Source of the DNA: Bacteroidales bacterium UBA4243
GTDB taxonomy: Bacteria; Bacteroidota; Bacteroidia; Bacteroidales; F082
DNA: 23,084 bases
NCBI GenBank assembly: GCA_002396205.1
Contig: DGXB01000014.1
Location: 228-23,311, forward strand
Direction: 5' to 3'
Made by a program: the position numbers and the translations under genes. This document shows positions 1-7,992 of the stretch, piece after piece. Under the pieces are notes generated by a model, which had not been told where the DNA came from, did no database searches, and saw nothing but the letters and a program-made list of their open reading frames with translations. Each line of letters opens with the position of its first letter. The stretch's first letter is position 1.

Positions 1-176
1 GCCTCGTCGATGGAGTTGTCGACCACCTCATATACCAAATGATGCAAGCCACGGAAATGGACGTCGCCGATATACATGGCCGGACGTTTGCGCACGGCTT
101 CGAGGCCTTCGAGGACCTGAATCTTACTGGCACCATATTCTTCGCTTGCCAATTCTCTTTTTTCTTCTTCAGTCAT
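1..176 (-). CDS. gyrB: DNA gyrase subunit B, N-terminal fragment (partial)
   Basis: Translating the minus strand from the ATG at 176 gives a protein that starts MTEEEKRELASEEYGASKIQ and continues through VLEGLEAVRKRPAMYIGD and GLHHLVYEVVDNSIDEA. These are the hallmark start of the GyrB GHKL ATPase domain: the RKRPxMYIGD segment and the ExVDNSxDEA ATP-binding motif with its catalytic Glu and Asn. Only about 58 codons lie in the window; the gene continues past position 1. GyrB is the ATPase subunit of the tetramer that introduces negative supercoils. ParE shares this region, but the early MYIGD spacing and the Bacteroidota-like lead favour GyrB. The gene is transcribed leftward from its own promoter at about 210-242. 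Confidence 0.93.
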   Translation of the reverse strand, partial: MTEEEKRELASEEYGASKIQVLEGLEAVRKRPAMYIGDVHFRGLHHLVYEVVDNSIDE

Positions 177-209
177 TGTCTAAAAATTAGGGTTTTTCAA
201 TTAAAGGTG

Positions 210-242
210 CAAAGATAAGGATTTTTTCGGCACGATGCCAAA
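210..242 (-). promoter_or_regulatory. gyrB promoter, Bacteroidota type
   Basis: On the minus strand TATCTTTG (210-217) matches the Bacteroidota -7 consensus TAnnTTTG exactly. A TTTG lies 21 nt upstream (239-242) and fits the -33 box. The leader to the gyrB ATG would be about 25-30 nt. Confidence 0.75.
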
Positions 243-337
243 AAAAGTTGTAAAATTTGGATTTCGCGCAAAACGGCTCTATGAGGCTAAAAATGGGCAA
301 ATTTTCAATATGGCGAAATTTTTACGCACACAGGAAA

Positions 338-368
338 CAAAAAAGCCCTTCGATGAGGAAGGGCTTTT
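338..368 (-). terminator. Rho-independent terminator of the beta-barrel/TPR unit
   Basis: A perfect 11-bp stem (AAAAGCCCTTC at 341-351 with GAAGGGCTTTT at 358-368) encloses a 6-nt loop. Read on the minus strand it is followed by a run of six T (339-344, partly in the stem). It lies 20 nt past the stop of the 388-2115 gene and upstream of the gyrB promoter, so it separates the two units. Confidence 0.85.
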
Positions 369-387
369 CGAAGCGTTTTAGACATTT

Positions 388-2115
388 TCAAAATCTCAAC
401 TTCACCCCGGCGAAGAACTGGATGCCCGTGACGGGATAGTTGTAATACAACTGGTATTTCTGATGCGCCACGTTATCGAGCAAGGCGAAGGCCGTGATCT
501 GGTCGTTCACCTTGTAGTCGGCACCAAGGCTGAGGTCGAAGACATCTTTTATTCTCTCAGGAATCCAACCTAACCAATTTGTGTCATCATCGCCTCGCAC
601 CAGTGCATAACGTCCACCTTGATAGAGGAAGGAGGCATTGAAAGACAAATCATCGTTGAAAGTGTAAGTCAGTTTCAACTTGCCTTCCGTGGTTGGGCGA
701 TACCAAGCATATTCCTCAAAAGTGGGCTTGCAACTGTTGTAGGCAAAGCCCAAGTCGGCCGTGAGGCTGTTGCGCATCTTGACACGAATGTCAGCCATAA
801 CAGTCACCAATTTAGTTTCATAGTAAAGCAAGGCAAACTTATTGCCAACCCATTCGTTGTCAACATACTCATACTCCAAAACATAGAAAGGGTCATTTTC
901 CGTATGGCGATAGCGCACACCCAAATGCAAATCAACGATTTCGGCAATATTGGTGCGCACACCACCCTCAAAGCCGAGTTTTACATTCTGCGACCTGAAA
1001 ACGTCGAAACTATGATTGGGAAAATGAATGTAAGCAAAGAAAGGATTCTCTTCAACGATTTCGCCGAATCTCAACATTTTTTTTCCTCCATTCAGTCCGG
1101 CATAAAACTCCAGCTTCTTGTTCAAAATAAACAGGCTGCCGCTCACATCAGGACGGACGGCTAAAAATTTGTCATCCTCTGTAATTGTGGTTGCCCCATC
1201 CATTCTGACACCGAGATGCAAGCGATAAAATTCATCTTTCATCTCAAAGAAAGGATTGACTTTGAAGAAGATACGATTTTCTGTATCTTCATTTGCTGAA
1301 AATCCAACATATTGGAAGCCCAAATCAAGTCCCACTTTCTGTGGATGATCCTTGTCGCCCCACCAGTTTTGGGCATAACCTAAGCCATAATCCAGGCCGG
1401 CGTAATGCTCTTGTGAAGCAAACCTGTCGAAAGTGTATTGATAGTCAAGGCCACCGGAATGGTTCAACTCACCCACCCTTGTCGAAGTGGAAGCGATGCC
1501 GAGATGACCGCCAATGGTGTTGTAGGTCTGGCGCGGACAGTATAGTTCAATCTGCTCGTCCGTCAGTGGCATTTCCGCCAAATTGACGCCGTAATAGTGG
1601 TACATGTCGTTCTTGTAAAACACGCCGCCGTCAAGCTGGATGCCGTCGAACTTGCTCGTCGTGAGGTTCACGTCGAAAGCGTTGTTCATATAGCTCGAAG
1701 GCGCGTAGTCCTTGATGTTGAGCCACGACGAGTTGTGCTTGATGCCCACGCCGAGGCCCAAGGTCTTGGTCAGCATGGAGTTGTGCTTGTAGAGAAACAC
1801 GGGCGAGAGGCGCGTGCCGAGGCCAGCCATGAGGAAATTCTGCGTCGGGGTGACCAATTGGTCTTTCTTGGCGGCGAAGCCCGTCGGGGCGATCTTCTCC
1901 AAGTCGAGGGCGAACTTCTGCTTGGTTTCCTTCGGGTTGACCTCGGTGCTTGGATAGGCATACGAGGGTTGCGGCGTTTCGGGCGTCAGTTGCAGTTTGT
2001 TCACCTTGTTGACTTTGGGGCGGTATTTGCCTTCCACGGTCACTTGTTCGTCGTGTTGCGCTGTGGCGGTGAGGGCCATCAGGGCGAGGGTTGCTATTAG
2101 GATGTGTCTTTTCAT
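388..2115 (-). CDS. Outer-membrane beta-barrel protein (TonB-dependent-receptor-like barrel without a plug)
   Basis: The protein has 575 residues. It begins with a signal peptide (MKRHILIATLALMALTATAQ, likely cut after Gln20) and a short polar stretch with a VTVEGKYRPKVNKVNKL segment. From about residue 90 it is a long series of alternating amphipathic strands rich in Tyr, Phe and Gly, and it ends in VKLRF; a terminal Phe is typical of outer-membrane barrels. It resembles the barrel half of TonB-dependent receptors, but 575 residues is short and I see no plug domain, so active TonB-driven import should not be assumed. It follows the large TPR gene on the same strand with a 197-bp gap that holds a repeat array and no obvious promoter. 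This suggests one transcription unit ending at 338-368. The substrate is unknown. Confidence 0.8.
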   Translation of the reverse strand: MKRHILIATLALMALTATAQHDEQVTVEGKYRPKVNKVNKLQLTPETPQPSYAYPSTEVNPKETKQKFALDLEKIAPTGFAAKKDQLVTPTQNFLMAGLGTRLSPVFLYKHNSMLTKTLGLGVGIKHNSSWLNIKDYAPSSYMNNAFDVNLTTSKFDGIQLDGGVFYKNDMYHYYGVNLAEMPLTDEQIELYCPRQTYNTIGGHLGIASTSTRVGELNHSGGLDYQYTFDRFASQEHYAGLDYGLGYAQNWWGDKDHPQKVGLDLGFQYVGFSANEDTENRIFFKVNPFFEMKDEFYRLHLGVRMDGATTITEDDKFLAVRPDVSGSLFILNKKLEFYAGLNGGKKMLRFGEIVEENPFFAYIHFPNHSFDVFRSQNVKLGFEGGVRTNIAEIVDLHLGVRYRHTENDPFYVLEYEYVDNEWVGNKFALLYYETKLVTVMADIRVKMRNSLTADLGFAYNSCKPTFEEYAWYRPTTEGKLKLTYTFNDDLSFNASFLYQGGRYALVRGDDDTNWLGWIPERIKDVFDLSLGADYKVNDQITAFALLDNVAHQKYQLYYNYPVTGIQFFAGVKLRF

Positions 2116-2132
2116 ATTCGGTTGGTGTTATA

Positions 2133-2314
2133 GGCAGGGACTCACGTCGCCTGCTTACTGTTATGTCGTCCCTACGGGACTTTGCGGTTATTGTCGTTTG
2201 GTCGGCAGGGGTTTACACCACCTGCCTATGTTGCTGTCGTCCCTTCGGGACTTTGGCTGCTGTTGGGCGGGGACTGAAGTCGCCCGTTGACATCTGGTCG
2301 TCCTTTCAGGACTT
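2133..2314. repeat. Three tandem A-B hairpin units (REP-like array)
   Basis: Two kinds of small palindrome alternate three times. Type A: 2133-2154, 2204-2226 and 2265-2285, each a stem with a 4-nt loop and an extra base on the 3' arm. Type B: GTCCCTACGGGAC within 2165-2184, GTCCCTTCGGGAC within 2236-2255, and GTCCTTTCAGGAC within 2296-2314. The spacing is 71 bp and then 61 bp for both types. Base changes between copies keep the pairing: GAC/GTC becomes GGT/ACC in A, and GTCCC/GGGAC becomes GTCCT/AGGAC in B. The last B unit overlaps the stop codon of the TPR gene. This looks like a REP-type element array; no transposase for it lies in the window. Confidence 0.8.
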
Positions 2315-5300
2315 ATTCGGGTTCTATGGGTTCTATGCCGTTGCTGCTGCCCACCTTGGGTTCTTGGCGTTCCACCTCGGCGAGCTTGGCGCGGGCTTCT
2401 TGTTTCAGGTCGTTGCCTTTGTAGTTATCGATGACGCTGCGGAGGGTCTCCTTGGCTTGGAAGTAGTTCTCTTTGGCCACATACACATCGGCCAGCGCAA
2501 TGAACGACTTGGCAACCCAATAGTCGTACTTCGAGAAGTTGTCAGAAATGTTGAAGACCTTGTTCTCGGCCTCGTCATAGTTTTTCAGCTTGATGGAGGC
2601 CACTGCTGAGTAGTAGGCACTCTCAGCGCCATACACCGACTTGTCGTTGCGAGCGCTCTTGTCCAATCGTTCAATGGCCGCACTGTAGTTGCCTTTCTCG
2701 AAGTACGACTTGCCCACAATGTGGTTGATTTGGTTCACCTGCTCTTCGGTCAAGTCGCGAGAGACGCGCAGGTCCTCCCCCATCTCGATGGCTTTGTCGT
2801 AGTTGCCGAGGAAGAAGTTGCTCTTCATGCTGCCTTCGAGGGCTTCGAGGCGCTTGAGCGGTTCCTCGGTGATGCGCGACAGACGCTCGTAGTATTCGCC
2901 CGCCTTGCTGTAATTGCCTTTCTCGTATTCGATGCGGGCCATCTTCAAGAGGGCATTGTCAGTGTAGTCGTTGTCGGGCTGCGACAATATATAATTAAGG
3001 TGCGTGACGACTTGCTCCTGCGTGCCCACCTTTTCGGCACAATCGTAGGCATAATAATGGGCTTTCAGCGCGTAGGCACCGTTGCGGAAGTTGTCAAAAT
3101 AATACTGCAAGGCGGTCTGTGCCTGCTGGTAACGACCGTCTAAGTAAAAGTTCTCCGCATTGGCGAAGGCCAACGAATCCTGTTGCGTCACCTTCACTTG
3201 ACCGCCATTGGCATTGACATAACCGAAATATTCGTCCAACTTGTTCTGTTCCATGTAGATGCTGCGGATGATGCTCAAGGCCTCGCGCGACTCGTCAGTG
3301 TTGGGATAGTTGGCCACGAGACTCTTCAGGTTCTCCATGGCTTGGTCATATTGGTTGTTATTATAGTAAATCATGCCGACCTTCATCATCGCCTGCCGCG
3401 TGTAGCTTGAGCGCGGGCGTTCCTTGATGAGGCGGTTGAAATTGCTGATGGCCGAGCGTTTGTCGCCATGGACGAGATAGGTGTTGCCAATCTCAAACAG
3501 GGCCTGCTCGTAATAGGGTGTGCTTGGATAGGCTTGAACCATATCGTTCAGCATGGTAATCTTTTGGTTTACATTGCCTTTCGCGCCATAGCAAAGCCCT
3601 TGTTGATAGAGCGCATAGTCGGAGTTGCGTTTGCCGAGGCGTGTGGCAAGGTCGTAATAATTGATGGCTTGGTCGTAGCTGCGTTCCATGAAGAAGCAGT
3701 CGCCGAGGCGGATGTAGGCATCGGTCTTGAGGTCGTTTTGCTGGCGGTCGTCGGCCAAACGGATGAAACTCCTGAAACGCTCCTCAGCAACCGTGTAGTC
3801 GGGCTTTTGGTAATAGATGTAGCCCAAGTCGTAGTCGGCGAGGGCGTATTCCGGCAGACTTGATGCCGCGCTCATCTCCTTGAACTGCGTCAGGTATTTG
3901 CCCGCCTTGGTGAAGTCGCCTAATTGGTAGGCCGACTCGCCCATCCAGAAGCAGGCTTGAGCCTTGTTGGCAGCCGACTGCTTGCTGTTCATCACCTTCG
4001 AGAAGTAGACCTGCGCCTTGTCGTAGTTGCCCTTCTGCACGTTATCGATGCCTGTGGCGTAAAGCAGTTCGTCGTAAACGGTTTGCAGCACCTTGCTCTT
4101 CTTCTTCATCGCTTCGAGGCGGTCGAGGGCTTCGTCGTTTTCCTTTGCGTTGAGCAACAGGTAAATAGCCATCTCCTCAGCTTCGGCCTTGCGCTCCGAA
4201 TTGGGATGTTCGGTGATGAAATTGTCGAGCAGTCCCACGGCTTCATTGAAGGGGTCGGCACCAGGGATGAGGCTCAACTTGGCATAGTCGAACAAGGCTT
4301 CTTCGGCGAGTTCCTTGTCGAAACCGGCGGAATAGGCATTGTAGAACGCGCTACGGGCATATTTCAGCTCGTCGGTCTTGGCATAGCACGAGCCGAGATA
4401 ATAGGAAGCGTATTGCGCAAGGATGTCGCTGTTGCCTGCAATCTTCTGCAAATCGGCGACGGCATCCTTATAGTTGCCCTTCATCATCTTGCTGACACCC
4501 ATCTGGTAATAGGCCTCGCGCGAGATGCCACGGGTCAGGTGTTTCTTGTAGATGTTGTAATAATCCAAGGTCTTGTCGTAGTCTTTCTGCTGGAAATAGG
4601 CATCGGCCACGATTTGGGCCATCTCAGCCTTGCGCTTCTTGTCGGCCTGTTGGATATAGGTCGGGCCTTCCTCGATGACGGACTGGTAGTCGCCTTTGAG
4701 ATAGTCAATTTGCATGATATAAGCGGGCACCACCTTAGCATAATCGCTGTGCGAGCGCAGGCGGCGGAAGTTGTCCAACGCCTCGTTGTATTTTTCCCTT
4801 ATATATTGAATATGAGCATAATAGTAACGCGATGGCTCTTGGTATTTGCCCTCGTTCATCATCAAGCCGTGGAAGAGCGGCATGGCCTTGTCGGTTTCGC
4901 CCGACTGGAAATAGGCATAGCCCATGTTGAACTGCATCTGCTGCGCCTCGTCGGTGGTCAGGCTCATGGCATCCGTCTTATCGTAAATGGCCAAGGCTTC
5001 CTTGTATTTCTTGTTTTGGAACAAGTGGTTGGCGTAGAGGAAGTTGGCATGTTTGGCCCAAGTGCTGCCTGGGTTGTCGTTCACGAATTGGACGACCTTG
5101 GCCGGACCGTCGGCATGGCTGAGATACATCGCACTGACCGCTTCGTAGTACTGCGCATCAACGCAACGCTGCGCCTTGGCATCGGTGGCTTGGGCACGAT
5201 ATTGCGTGAACGCCGTAAGTGCCGCCCCGAACTCTTGGTTTTGGAATGCCAATACGCCCTCGTTGAAGCGTGCTTCGGGATCGTAGGCTTCGATATGTTT

Positions 5301-5372
5301 TTGCGCTGACAATGAGATAGATAACGCACAAGTCATCATCATAATCAGTGAGATTTTATGTCGTGGTCTCAT
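2313..5372 (-). CDS. Large periplasmic/outer-membrane TPR protein
   Basis: With the start at 5372 the protein has 1019 residues. It opens with a signal peptide (MRPRHKISLIMMMTCALSIS, cleavage likely after SLSAQ near residue 24). In-frame codons reach up to 5456, but they encode no signal peptide and are unlikely to be translated. The rest is almost entirely tetratricopeptide repeats, with recurring motifs such as YFQSGETDKAMPLF, YQMGVSKMMKGNYKDAV, YYNNNQYDQAMENLKSLV and SYFEKGNYSAAIERL, in the YbgF/BamD-like style of many Bacteroidota. The tail is short and acidic (EPIEPE). TPR arrays bind protein partners, so a scaffold for the downstream barrel is a reasonable inference. A weak -7-like TATTTTCG lies at 5389-5396 on the minus strand, just upstream of the chosen start. 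Confidence 0.88.
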   Translation of the reverse strand: MRPRHKISLIMMMTCALSISLSAQKHIEAYDPEARFNEGVLAFQNQEFGAALTAFTQYRAQATDAKAQRCVDAQYYEAVSAMYLSHADGPAKVVQFVNDNPGSTWAKHANFLYANHLFQNKKYKEALAIYDKTDAMSLTTDEAQQMQFNMGYAYFQSGETDKAMPLFHGLMMNEGKYQEPSRYYYAHIQYIREKYNEALDNFRRLRSHSDYAKVVPAYIMQIDYLKGDYQSVIEEGPTYIQQADKKRKAEMAQIVADAYFQQKDYDKTLDYYNIYKKHLTRGISREAYYQMGVSKMMKGNYKDAVADLQKIAGNSDILAQYASYYLGSCYAKTDELKYARSAFYNAYSAGFDKELAEEALFDYAKLSLIPGADPFNEAVGLLDNFITEHPNSERKAEAEEMAIYLLLNAKENDEALDRLEAMKKKSKVLQTVYDELLYATGIDNVQKGNYDKAQVYFSKVMNSKQSAANKAQACFWMGESAYQLGDFTKAGKYLTQFKEMSAASSLPEYALADYDLGYIYYQKPDYTVAEERFRSFIRLADDRQQNDLKTDAYIRLGDCFFMERSYDQAINYYDLATRLGKRNSDYALYQQGLCYGAKGNVNQKITMLNDMVQAYPSTPYYEQALFEIGNTYLVHGDKRSAISNFNRLIKERPRSSYTRQAMMKVGMIYYNNNQYDQAMENLKSLVANYPNTDESREALSIIRSIYMEQNKLDEYFGYVNANGGQVKVTQQDSLAFANAENFYLDGRYQQAQTALQYYFDNFRNGAYALKAHYYAYDCAEKVGTQEQVVTHLNYILSQPDNDYTDNALLKMARIEYEKGNYSKAGEYYERLSRITEEPLKRLEALEGSMKSNFFLGNYDKAIEMGEDLRVSRDLTEEQVNQINHIVGKSYFEKGNYSAAIERLDKSARNDKSVYGAESAYYSAVASIKLKNYDEAENKVFNISDNFSKYDYWVAKSFIALADVYVAKENYFQAKETLRSVIDNYKGNDLKQEARAKLAEVERQEPKVGSSNGIEPIEPE

Positions 5373-5513
5373 ACAATGAAATTTTTGACGAAAATACATA
5401 TTTCTCTCTTTGGTTCGGCAAAAAGTTTCAAATTTCGTGCCGAACGGCCATTTCAAAACGCTAGCGAACGGGTTTTATTATCGGTTTTCGGCGGTTCGCA
5501 AGGAAAAAAGGCG

Positions 5514-5521
5514 TACTTTTG
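5514..5521 (+). promoter_or_regulatory. Promoter -7 element of the CoA-transferase riboswitch transcript
   Basis: TACTTTTG matches TAnnTTTG exactly and lies just upstream of a cobalamin aptamer. No convincing -33 TTTG is seen at 19-21 nt; TTCG-like bases lie nearby. The 16 nt around it (CGTACTTTTGCAGCCG, 5512-5527) recur unchanged at the second riboswitch promoter (7768-7783). Confidence 0.65.
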
Positions 5522-5542
5522 CAGCCGGAATCGGGTTCTTTC

Positions 5543-5703
5543 AGCCGAAGATTAAAAGGGAATCCTGTGTGAATCAGGAGCTATGCCCGTAGCTGTTAGT
5601 CCACAACGAGGTTTGCGGCAATGATGTCACTGATATTCGTTATCGGGAAGACGCCGCCGACTGGGACGAGCCAGAAGACCTGCCCGACTCCGCATGATCG
5701 GCT
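5543..5703 (+). promoter_or_regulatory. Cobalamin (B12) riboswitch 1
   Basis: The aptamer landmarks appear in order. The 5' P1 strand is AGCCGA (5543-5548). Next come AAAAGGGAAT and a P3 hairpin TCCTGTGTGAATCAGGA, then GCCCGTAGCTGTTAG. GTCACTG is followed by the GGGAAG element (5645-5650). The B12 box AGCCAGAAGACCTGCC lies at 5669-5684, and the 3' P1 strand TCGGCT at 5698-5703. The start codon follows 25 nt later with no intrinsic terminator between, so control is probably at translation initiation. Such switches normally lower expression when adenosyl- or other cobalamin is plentiful. The gene controlled is unusual for this class. Confidence 0.92.
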
Positions 5704-5727
5704 TTCGGGAACAAAAGTTTGTGAAAT

Positions 5728-7044
5728 ATGAAGAAACAATATCAAGCAGTCACGGCTGAAGAAGCCGTTAAAGTCATCAAGTCGGGCGACCACGTCCACA
5801 TCAGCTCGGTGTCGAATGTGCCGCAATGCTTAGTCAAAGCCCTGTGCGACAGAGGTCGCGCGGGCGAATTGAAGAACGTATACATCCACCACTTGCACAC
5901 CGAGGGCGCCGCACCCTACGTCAACCCTGAGTTTGAAGGCATCTTCCAGCACAACGCCTTCTTCGTGGGTGCCAATGTGCGCGAGAGCGTGCAGAAAGGC
6001 TTGGCGGACTATATCCCCGTCTTTCTCGGTGAGACCTCGAAGCTCTATCGTGAACGTTACATCAAGTGCAACGTGGCCATGATTCAGGTCTGCCCTCCCG
6101 ACAAGTTCGGCTATGTGTCGCTAGGTTCATCCGTTGATGCCACGTTGGCCGCCATGGAGAGTGCCGAGTTCGTCATCGCAGTGGTCAACAAGCACGTGCC
6201 ACGCACCTTTGGCGATGCGTTGGTTCACATTAGCAGGATCAACATCTTTGTCGAAGACGATGCACCGTTACTCACTGTCGACATGCCTGAGCCCAACGAG
6301 GTAGAGAAAACCATAGGGCGCTATTGTGCCGAGCTCATCGAAGACGGGGCCTGCCTCCAAATGGGCATCGGCTCCATACCCAACGCCATCCTCTCGTGCC
6401 TCCACAACCACAAAAACATCGGCATCCATACAGAGATGTTCTCCGACGGCATTCTGCCACTTGTCAAGAAAGGTGTCATCACTGGCGACAACAAGAAACT
6501 CAACAAAGGCAAAATCGTTTCCACCTTCGTGATGGGTTCGAAGAAAATCTACGATTTCATCGACGGCAACCACGAGGTGCTGCTGATGGACGTGGAATAC
6601 ACCAACGATCCGTTTGTCATCGCGCAGCAGCCCAAGATGACTTCCATCAACTCGGGCATCCAAATCGACTTGTCGGGACAAGTGTGCGCCGACTCATTGG
6701 GCGAACGTATCTATTCCGGCGTGGGCGGACAGATCGACTATGTGTATGGTGCCTCACGCTCAAAAGGCGGCAAGGCCATCATTGCCATGCCATCCACGAC
6801 GCGAAAGGGCATCAACAAAATCGTACCTACATTAGACTTGGGCTCAGGGGCTGTCACCACGCGCAACCACATCCACTGGTTCGTCACGGAATATGGCGCC
6901 GTCAACCTCTACGGACGCTCGCTTCAGGAGCGCGCCAAGCTCATCATCTCGGTGGCGCATCCGCAGTTCCAGGAGATGCTCGACGAGGCCGCCTTCAAAC
7001 GCTTCGGTCCACACTTTCATTACCTTTGGAATAGTATCGTTTAA
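5728..7044 (+). CDS. Acetyl-CoA hydrolase/transferase family CoA-transferase (4-hydroxybutyrate/butyrate type)
   Basis: The protein has 438 residues, the usual length of the family. It shows the catalytic region GIHTEMFSDG, with the expected CoA-thioester-forming Glu at residue 236, and the downstream motifs GGQIDYVYGASRSKGG (about 333-348) and TRNHIHWFVTEYGAVNLYG. The family moves CoA between acyl groups such as acetyl/butyryl, acetyl/4-hydroxybutyrate or propionyl/succinate; the exact substrate pair cannot be read from the sequence. It is cytoplasmic, with no signal peptide. It is the first gene after cobalamin riboswitch 1, so it should be made mainly when B12 is low. That fits a role in fermentation that bypasses or adjusts the B12-dependent methylmalonyl-CoA route, which is inference. 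The next gene (marC-like) has its own promoter. Confidence 0.9.
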   Translation: MKKQYQAVTAEEAVKVIKSGDHVHISSVSNVPQCLVKALCDRGRAGELKNVYIHHLHTEGAAPYVNPEFEGIFQHNAFFVGANVRESVQKGLADYIPVFLGETSKLYRERYIKCNVAMIQVCPPDKFGYVSLGSSVDATLAAMESAEFVIAVVNKHVPRTFGDALVHISRINIFVEDDAPLLTVDMPEPNEVEKTIGRYCAELIEDGACLQMGIGSIPNAILSCLHNHKNIGIHTEMFSDGILPLVKKGVITGDNKKLNKGKIVSTFVMGSKKIYDFIDGNHEVLLMDVEYTNDPFVIAQQPKMTSINSGIQIDLSGQVCADSLGERIYSGVGGQIDYVYGASRSKGGKAIIAMPSTTRKGINKIVPTLDLGSGAVTTRNHIHWFVTEYGAVNLYGRSLQERAKLIISVAHPQFQEMLDEAAFKRFGPHFHYLWNSIV

Positions 7045-7074
7045 ATAAAAAAACACGGATTACATAATTTTCGC

Positions 7075-7082
7075 TATTTTTG
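7075..7082 (+). promoter_or_regulatory. Promoter -7 element of the MarC-family gene
   Basis: TATTTTTG matches TAnnTTTG. No clear -33 box is seen. The leader to the ATG at 7169 would be about 80 nt and includes a small hairpin, GCTTCGACTTCGAAGC, at about 7091-7106. Confidence 0.55.
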
Positions 7083-7168
7083 CACGCAACGCTTCGACTT
7101 CGAAGCCGATTCCTTAGCTGCAAACAATGGCGTATGTGTAATATATAGTTCATAAAAAAAGACGCACT

Positions 7169-7765
7169 ATGTTCAAGAGCATCAACTTCGTAGAGATTTT
7201 CAGTTCGTTCATCGTGATGGCCGCCATCATCGACATCTTCGGTTCCATCCCGATCTTCGTCAGCATGAAAGAACAAAAGAAGACCATCAAGGCGGGACAG
7301 GCCTGCCTGACGGCCTTGGGGTTGTTTCTGGCGTTCTTCTTCGCCGGCGACGCCTTGCTGAAATTGTTCGGCATCGACGCGGCCTCGTTTGCCGTGGCGG
7401 GTTCGTTCGTGCTGTTCATCCTCGCCGTCGAGATGATCCTTGGGCGCGAAATCATCAAGAACGACGGTGGTTCAGGCGGTGCCAGCATCGTGCCTATCGC
7501 CTTCCCGCTGATAGCCGGTCCCGGTGCGCTGACCGCTTTGCTCTCGCTGCGCGCCGACTATGCCGTGATCAACATCATGATTGCGTTGTTGCTCAACATC
7601 GCGTTGGACTATCTCGTCATCCGCTCGTTGGACAAGGTGCAGAAGCTGCTCGGCCCCAATCTCATCTTCATCCTGCGTAAGTTCTTCGGTGTCATCTTGT
7701 TGGCCATTGCGGTGAACATGTTTGTCAACAATATTTCCGTGATTATCCAAAACGTGATGAAATAA
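7169..7765 (+). CDS. MarC family integral membrane protein
   Basis: The protein has 198 residues with about six hydrophobic segments. It carries typical MarC/UPF0056 features: an N-terminal helix with IDIFGSIPIFVSM, a central helix FVLFILAVEMILG, then SIVPIAFPLIAGPGALTAL (about residues 105-125). This last PxAFPLxAGPGA motif is the signature of the family. The family sits in the inner membrane and has no firmly established function; its name comes from an old link to multiple antibiotic resistance that was not upheld. No terminator is seen after the stop: the promoter of riboswitch 2 begins 5 nt past it, so read-through into that leader is possible. Confidence 0.9.
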   Translation: MFKSINFVEIFSSFIVMAAIIDIFGSIPIFVSMKEQKKTIKAGQACLTALGLFLAFFFAGDALLKLFGIDAASFAVAGSFVLFILAVEMILGREIIKNDGGSGGASIVPIAFPLIAGPGALTALLSLRADYAVINIMIALLLNIALDYLVIRSLDKVQKLLGPNLIFILRKFFGVILLAIAVNMFVNNISVIIQNVMK

Positions 7766-7769
7766 TCCG

Positions 7770-7777
7770 TACTTTTG
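7770..7777 (+). promoter_or_regulatory. Promoter -7 element of the riboswitch 2 operon
   Basis: TACTTTTG matches TAnnTTTG and lies 5 nt after the marC-like stop codon, so any -33 contacts fall inside that gene. The surrounding 16 nt equal those at the riboswitch 1 promoter. Confidence 0.65.
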
Positions 7778-7802
7778 CAGCCGATTTGTGGTGTCCTCAC
7801 AG

Positions 7803-7946
7803 GACTCAATAGGGAATCGGGTGAGAGTCCCGTACAGTTCCCGCTGCTGTGTTGGCCCTAATCGTTTGCCATGAATGTCACTGAAAGACAACATCTTTCG
7901 GGAAGGCGGCAAGCGATGGCCTCAGTCAGAAGACCTGCCTCAAGTC
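7803..7946 (+). promoter_or_regulatory. Cobalamin (B12) riboswitch 2
   Basis: The elements run in order: AATAGGGAATCGGGTGAGAG with the P3 partner TCCCG, then CCCGCTGCTGTG, GTCACTGAAAGAC, the GGGAAGGCGGC element (7900-7910) and the B12 box AGTCAGAAGACCTGCC at 7924-7939. P1 can form from GACT (7803-7806) and AGTC (7943-7946). A small hairpin GTCCT-CAC-AGGAC (7793-7805) overlaps the 5' P1 strand and could compete with it. The leader downstream holds a terminator-like hairpin at 7993-8022, pointing to transcriptional control of the adhesin-like operon. Confidence 0.92.
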
Positions 7947-7992
7947 GTGAAACAAGGCTTCCGGGAATTGGAGCTGGGTTACTATAAATAAT

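Noticed and set aside
388..2115. A full TonB-dependent transporter, possibly BtuB
   Set aside because: No plug domain was seen, the length is short, and it has no B12 riboswitch, so a B12 transport role is not supported.
3924..5309. A 461-codon open frame on the plus strand opposite the TPR gene
   Set aside because: It is antisense to a gene with clear TPR motifs and a signal peptide. Its residues (runs of Val, Leu, His) reflect the complement of that gene and show no domain.
5373..5456. A 28-codon N-terminal extension of the TPR protein
   Set aside because: It would bury the signal peptide; starting at 5372 places it at the N-terminus.
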